A stretch of 64,000 nt of DNA from Bin34 sp965219935 (GTDB lineage: Bacteria > Chloroflexota > Anaerolineae > Caldilineales > Caldilineaceae), in contig CBDCOU010000003.1 in the NCBI GenBank assembly GCA_965219935.1, positions 62,001-126,000 on the forward strand. Reading direction: 5' to 3'. A program made the position numbers and the translations under genes. The notes under the pieces are model-generated. The model did not search any database. It saw nothing but the letters and a program-made list of their open reading frames with translations, and had not been told where the DNA came from. Positions 60,999 through 64,000 of the stretch are shown piece by piece (within the stretch, counting starts at the first letter, position 1; every line of letters starts with the position of its first letter).

Positions 60999-62063
60999 TC
61001 AGCGTGTGGTGACAAACCGGTGCAGCGTAAGCATGATGTTCCGCAGTGCCCCCAGACGCATGGTTTCGAAGCCGTGGCTGTTGCCGCAAACCCAACCGAA
61101 GCACAAGGCCCGTTCAGCCAAACCGGCCGTGTAGGCGATGGAAGCATCACTGGCGGCGCGTTCATACACGACCGTCTGAAGATCGACATCCACTTCGCGA
61201 CCCGCCGCCAGTAGTTCCAGGATCAGTTCATGGTCATAGTGGCCATGGGAATCCTTGCTCCAAATCGCGGGCCGATCATCCATTTGCAACGGAGTGCCGG
61301 GAGGGGTTGGAGCCAAATCCAGGGCAATGATGGCTTCCGGTGCCTTCATGCGAGCGAGATTCTTCATGCCCCAGCCCCCTACTTCCTCGTTGTGAGTGAA
61401 GGCAAAGAGACTGGAATGGAGGGGTTTCTCCCCCGTAGCCTGCATATGAGCCAACAGCTCCAGAAGCAAGGCACATGCCATCCGATCATCGAAGGACCAG
61501 GCAGCCACCATGGGATTGTCGGGACTGCCGAAGAGGTAAGGCCCCCGCCGGGAAGCATGGAGGACCGCCAGTGAACCGGGCCGTACCCCGGCTTCCGCCA
61601 ATTCCGTTTCGGTCATGCCCGTGGTTATCCATACGCCTTCCCAGCCTACGGGTTTGCGTTCGGACAGGGGGATGTGCATGGAACCCATGCTGAATATGCC
61701 GACCACGGACTCCTTGTCCCCCAGGATCTCCACGGGACCTTCCCCCAGCTTCCAGGGATAGAGACTGCCGGACCGGGCGACTTCCAAGTCCCCGGATGGA
61801 CGGATCCGGGTCACCACCATCGAGATTTCATCCATGTGGGCGGCATAGCACCAGAGGGGCAGTTCCGGATCGCGACCCGGTACTTCCACTATTACGTTGC
61901 CACCGGCATCCCTTTCAGGTCGCAATCCCATCGCCTGGAGTTGTTCGCAGATTGTAGCGGCGATTTGGTGTTCCCGGCTGGATGGCGCCGGAATGCAGAC
62001 CAGTGAGCGAAAACGCTCCAGCACCTCGTGTGAGAGCGTGGGACGCTGTAGGCTGTGTGACAT
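60999..62063 (-). CDS. M42-family aminopeptidase/deblocking peptidase
   Basis: A 354-residue cocatalytic metallopeptidase. Metal ligands are H76 and D78 (AAHMDEI), D192/D193 (SFDDR) and E226/E227 (THNEEVGG), with a late His (GNSHGFET). Family members remove N-terminal residues, acyl groups or glycosidic blocks from peptides. The start at 62063 (MSHSLQRPT) removes a 72-residue upstream extension. It follows the sulfatase by 74 bp on the same strand. Confidence 0.88.
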   Translation of the reverse strand: MSHSLQRPTLSHEVLERFRSLVCIPAPSSREHQIAATICEQLQAMGLRPERDAGGNVIVEVPGRDPELPLWCYAAHMDEISMVVTRIRPSGDLEVARSGSLYPWKLGEGPVEILGDKESVVGIFSMGSMHIPLSERKPVGWEGVWITTGMTETELAEAGVRPGSLAVLHASRRGPYLFGSPDNPMVAAWSFDDRMACALLLELLAHMQATGEKPLHSSLFAFTHNEEVGGWGMKNLARMKAPEAIIALDLAPTPPGTPLQMDDRPAIWSKDSHGHYDHELILELLAAGREVDVDLQTVVYERAASDASIAYTAGLAERALCFGWVCGNSHGFETMRLGALRNIMLTLHRFVTTR

Positions 62064-62137
62064 AAATCGGCCTCTTGGTGAATTCGGAAACGTGACTGTT
62101 TCGATGGGATCGGGAGTCCCGGCTGCTCCGCGATGCT

Positions 62138-63517
62138 TCAGCGGTGCCAGCCTCCTTCCAGGGAGCGGCTTTGAAGTTGGCCTCGCAGGTGGTTGACCAG
62201 GTTCGGTTCGTGATCCGCAATGTTGTGACACTCTCCGGGATCCTCGACCAGGTCGTACAGTTCCGTTTGGCTGTTCCAATTGAGGATCAGTTTGTGCGTG
62301 TCCGTGCGGAGCGAGGCGAAGCCCCGCAACTGCGACATGGCATTGTCGCGGTGCGGTGTGCCGGGATCCCTGACCGTTGGCATCAGGGACTTGGCATCCA
62401 ATGAGTTGGCTTCCGAGCCCAGGTAGGGCACCCCTGCAAGTTCGCAGATGGTTGGGTTGATGTCCGACAGTTCCGCGAGGGTGTCGCGGGTCTCTCCGGT
62501 CGGGATGCCGGGACCGGACAGGATCAGAGGCACGCGCAACGACGCCTCGTAGGCAACGCTCTTGGTGTACAGACTGTGGTCGCCCAGCATTTCGCCGTGA
62601 TCCGAGGCAAAGATCACTATCGTGTTGTCCAGCATGCTCCGCTGTTCAAGGGTGTTTAACATCTCGCCGACCCAGTGATCGATCAGGGAGATGTTGGCGG
62701 CATACTGACGGCGCGTCTGGAGGATTTCCTCATGGTTCATGTCCAGCCTGCGGTGTCGGACCCATGCAGGTTTGCCGTCCCCGTCGCTCTCGATGGGATC
62801 CGGCATGTCCGCGGAGCGGTACTGCTCCGCCCATGAGGTGGGAGGGTCGAAGGGATCGTGCGGACCGACGAAGGAGACGAACATGTGCCAGGGGGCGTCC
62901 TGGGGCGCGTCCTGGAGCCATTGGTTGGCTCGTTCCCCCACGTAGGTGTCCGAGTGAAGCTCTTCGGTCAGTACGGAGTCGTGGGATGCATCCTTGATCC
63001 AGCCGCGGTCATTGCGGCTCTGGTAGTCGTTGACGAATGCGTTGAACTGCCCTTTTTCCTGGAGCATGAAGCCGTACGGTCCTTGCGGTGTGTCGGAACG
63101 GCCCGCGTGCATCTTGCCTTCGATTTCGCAGGGGTCCGTGAAGCCCCATTGGTAGTTGCAGGCCCGGGTACCATGCCGCCCGTTGTATTCGGCCGGTTTG
63201 GCCAGGTCCAGCTTGCCGGCCGAAGCCACCTTGTAGCCGCGGTCCCTAAGGCGCTGGTAGTAGGTGGGGATGCGGAGCGGCAGATAGCTGTTGTTGTTCA
63301 CGGCACCCATGCGCCAGGGATGGAGGCCGGATGCGAGCGAGATGCGCGAAGGGGCACAGACCGGGGCATTCACGCAGCAGTGGGTGAACCGTGTGCCCTG
63401 CCGGGCGAGCTGATCGATATGTGGGGTGGAGACCAAAGGGGTGTCTAGGCCCAGGAAGTCATAACGATGCTGGTCGTCCATCACAAACAGGATGTTGGGG
63501 GAAGCAGGCATGTGCAT
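62138..63517 (-). CDS. Type I sulfatase
   Basis: A 459-residue alkaline-phosphatase-fold sulfatase. The formylglycine motif is C54-APSR (CVNAPVCAPSRISLASG). Metal residues occur in FVMDDQHR (D14, D15) and ASDHGEMLGDHS near 306. No signal peptide is visible, so it would act in the cytoplasm. Activity needs a formylglycine-generating or anSME enzyme encoded elsewhere. The substrate (sulfated sugar or aryl sulfate) is unknown. Confidence 0.9.
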   Translation of the reverse strand: MHMPASPNILFVMDDQHRYDFLGLDTPLVSTPHIDQLARQGTRFTHCCVNAPVCAPSRISLASGLHPWRMGAVNNNSYLPLRIPTYYQRLRDRGYKVASAGKLDLAKPAEYNGRHGTRACNYQWGFTDPCEIEGKMHAGRSDTPQGPYGFMLQEKGQFNAFVNDYQSRNDRGWIKDASHDSVLTEELHSDTYVGERANQWLQDAPQDAPWHMFVSFVGPHDPFDPPTSWAEQYRSADMPDPIESDGDGKPAWVRHRRLDMNHEEILQTRRQYAANISLIDHWVGEMLNTLEQRSMLDNTIVIFASDHGEMLGDHSLYTKSVAYEASLRVPLILSGPGIPTGETRDTLAELSDINPTICELAGVPYLGSEANSLDAKSLMPTVRDPGTPHRDNAMSQLRGFASLRTDTHKLILNWNSQTELYDLVEDPGECHNIADHEPNLVNHLRGQLQSRSLEGGWHR

Positions 63518-64000
63518 TGGGTTCCAATGAACGGGGCGACCGGTAGGAGGATCGGTCCACCCGGGATTCTGGCAGGTGTGCCAACAAATCCGGCAAGCAG
63601 GATTGAACGAAATCCTCCTATCCAGGGTTGCTGCCGGGTGTCGGGCCGATGGAAGGAAGGGATAGCAGGCCCTCGTGGATCGGAGACTCAGATGGCTGGT
63701 ACTCGCAGTTGGAGGACTTGGGTTCGCGCAACCCTGAAGCGCGATGTTGCTACGATGTCAGACGTGGCGCACCCGGAACCGGAGGCTGCCCTGTGGACAG
63801 AGGGAGAGGGTCTGCTTGTCCAGGCTGTGGAATCTGGCATGGGTGTCTTCGATGCTCTTCCGACCGGAACGCATAGGCATCCTCATGTGAATCGGCTTCG
63901 TCACCCTTGGATGTCCGTACAACCGCATCCTGGAGTTCAAAGTTGATGTCTGACGGCTTCCCCATACCGGCCGCAATCGTCCAGTCTGAACAGGTCATCC
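63518..64000. other. Upstream region with a possible partial gene
   Basis: About 480 bases. A TACGAT box at 63750-63755 resembles the USP -10 elements. An ATG at 63946 with GGAG 10 bases upstream starts a frame (MSDGFPIPAAIVQS) that stays open to the window end and could be the 5' end of a gene. A 63-codon frame ending in its TGATG is unrecognisable. Neither is called with confidence. Confidence 0.25.

Overview
The window looks like chromosomal DNA from a GC-rich bacterium, most probably a Chloroflexota (Caldilinea/Anaerolinea-like) genome. This is inferred from gene content and style, not from a marker gene. The pointers are secreted proteins with TPTA-type Pro/Thr linkers, an LSAC lipoprotein at the head of a sugar ABC importer, a SufR-SufCBDSU operon with an attached Rieske protein, the PdxS/PdxT route to vitamin B6, and dense short operons with ATGA overlaps. 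Usable -10 elements read TAAAAT, TACAAT, TACGAT or TATAAT.

Layout. 0-3.5 kb: the end of a glycosyltransferase gene and a tandemly duplicated [double-GNAT acetyltransferase / S4 RNA-binding protein] module in which one S4 copy has decayed. 3.5-8.3 kb: a DUF1385 membrane protein, the helicase RecD2, a TIM-barrel sugar isomerase-like protein and a small unknown. 8.5-16.8 kb: an accessory stretch with a DUF262-HNH restriction-type protein, an eda-selD operon whose SelD is a selenoprotein read through an in-frame TGA, a frameshifted phage terminase, a truncated PLD-family protein and a Fic protein. 16.8-27 kb: housekeeping genes (an SH3b exported protein, nadD, obg, pgpH, ybeY, dgkA, pdxS, pdxT, queG). 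27-36 kb: a DegT aminotransferase, a VOC protein, an M32 carboxypeptidase, a VapBC-like pair with a broken toxin, a transposase scrap, a DUF4143 ATPase and an MFS transporter. 36-43 kb: the complete SUF Fe-S operon behind a clear promoter and a 10-bp-arm palindrome. 43-46 kb: a recent tandem duplication of a double universal-stress-protein gene. 46-54 kb: a HEAT-like unknown, a Gfo/Idh/MocA dehydrogenase, tRNA-Asp, NAD synthetase, and an Rpn-family nuclease with a duplicated C-terminus. 54-61 kb: a sugar-type ABC importer followed by two ADP-ribosylglycohydrolase-family enzymes. 61-63.5 kb: an M42 aminopeptidase and a sulfatase on the other strand.

How the genes work together. The SUF operon builds Fe-S clusters used by QueG and by the Rieske protein. 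PdxS/T supplies the PLP used by SufS and the DegT enzyme. NadD and NadE act at two points of NAD synthesis. PgpH (c-di-AMP turnover), YbeY (rRNA maturation) and DgkA (lipid recycling) form one operon. The 54-61 kb importer plus two DraG-like hydrolases reads as one catabolic unit whose substrate cannot be named from sequence. No CRISPR array, rRNA gene or intact insertion sequence was seen.
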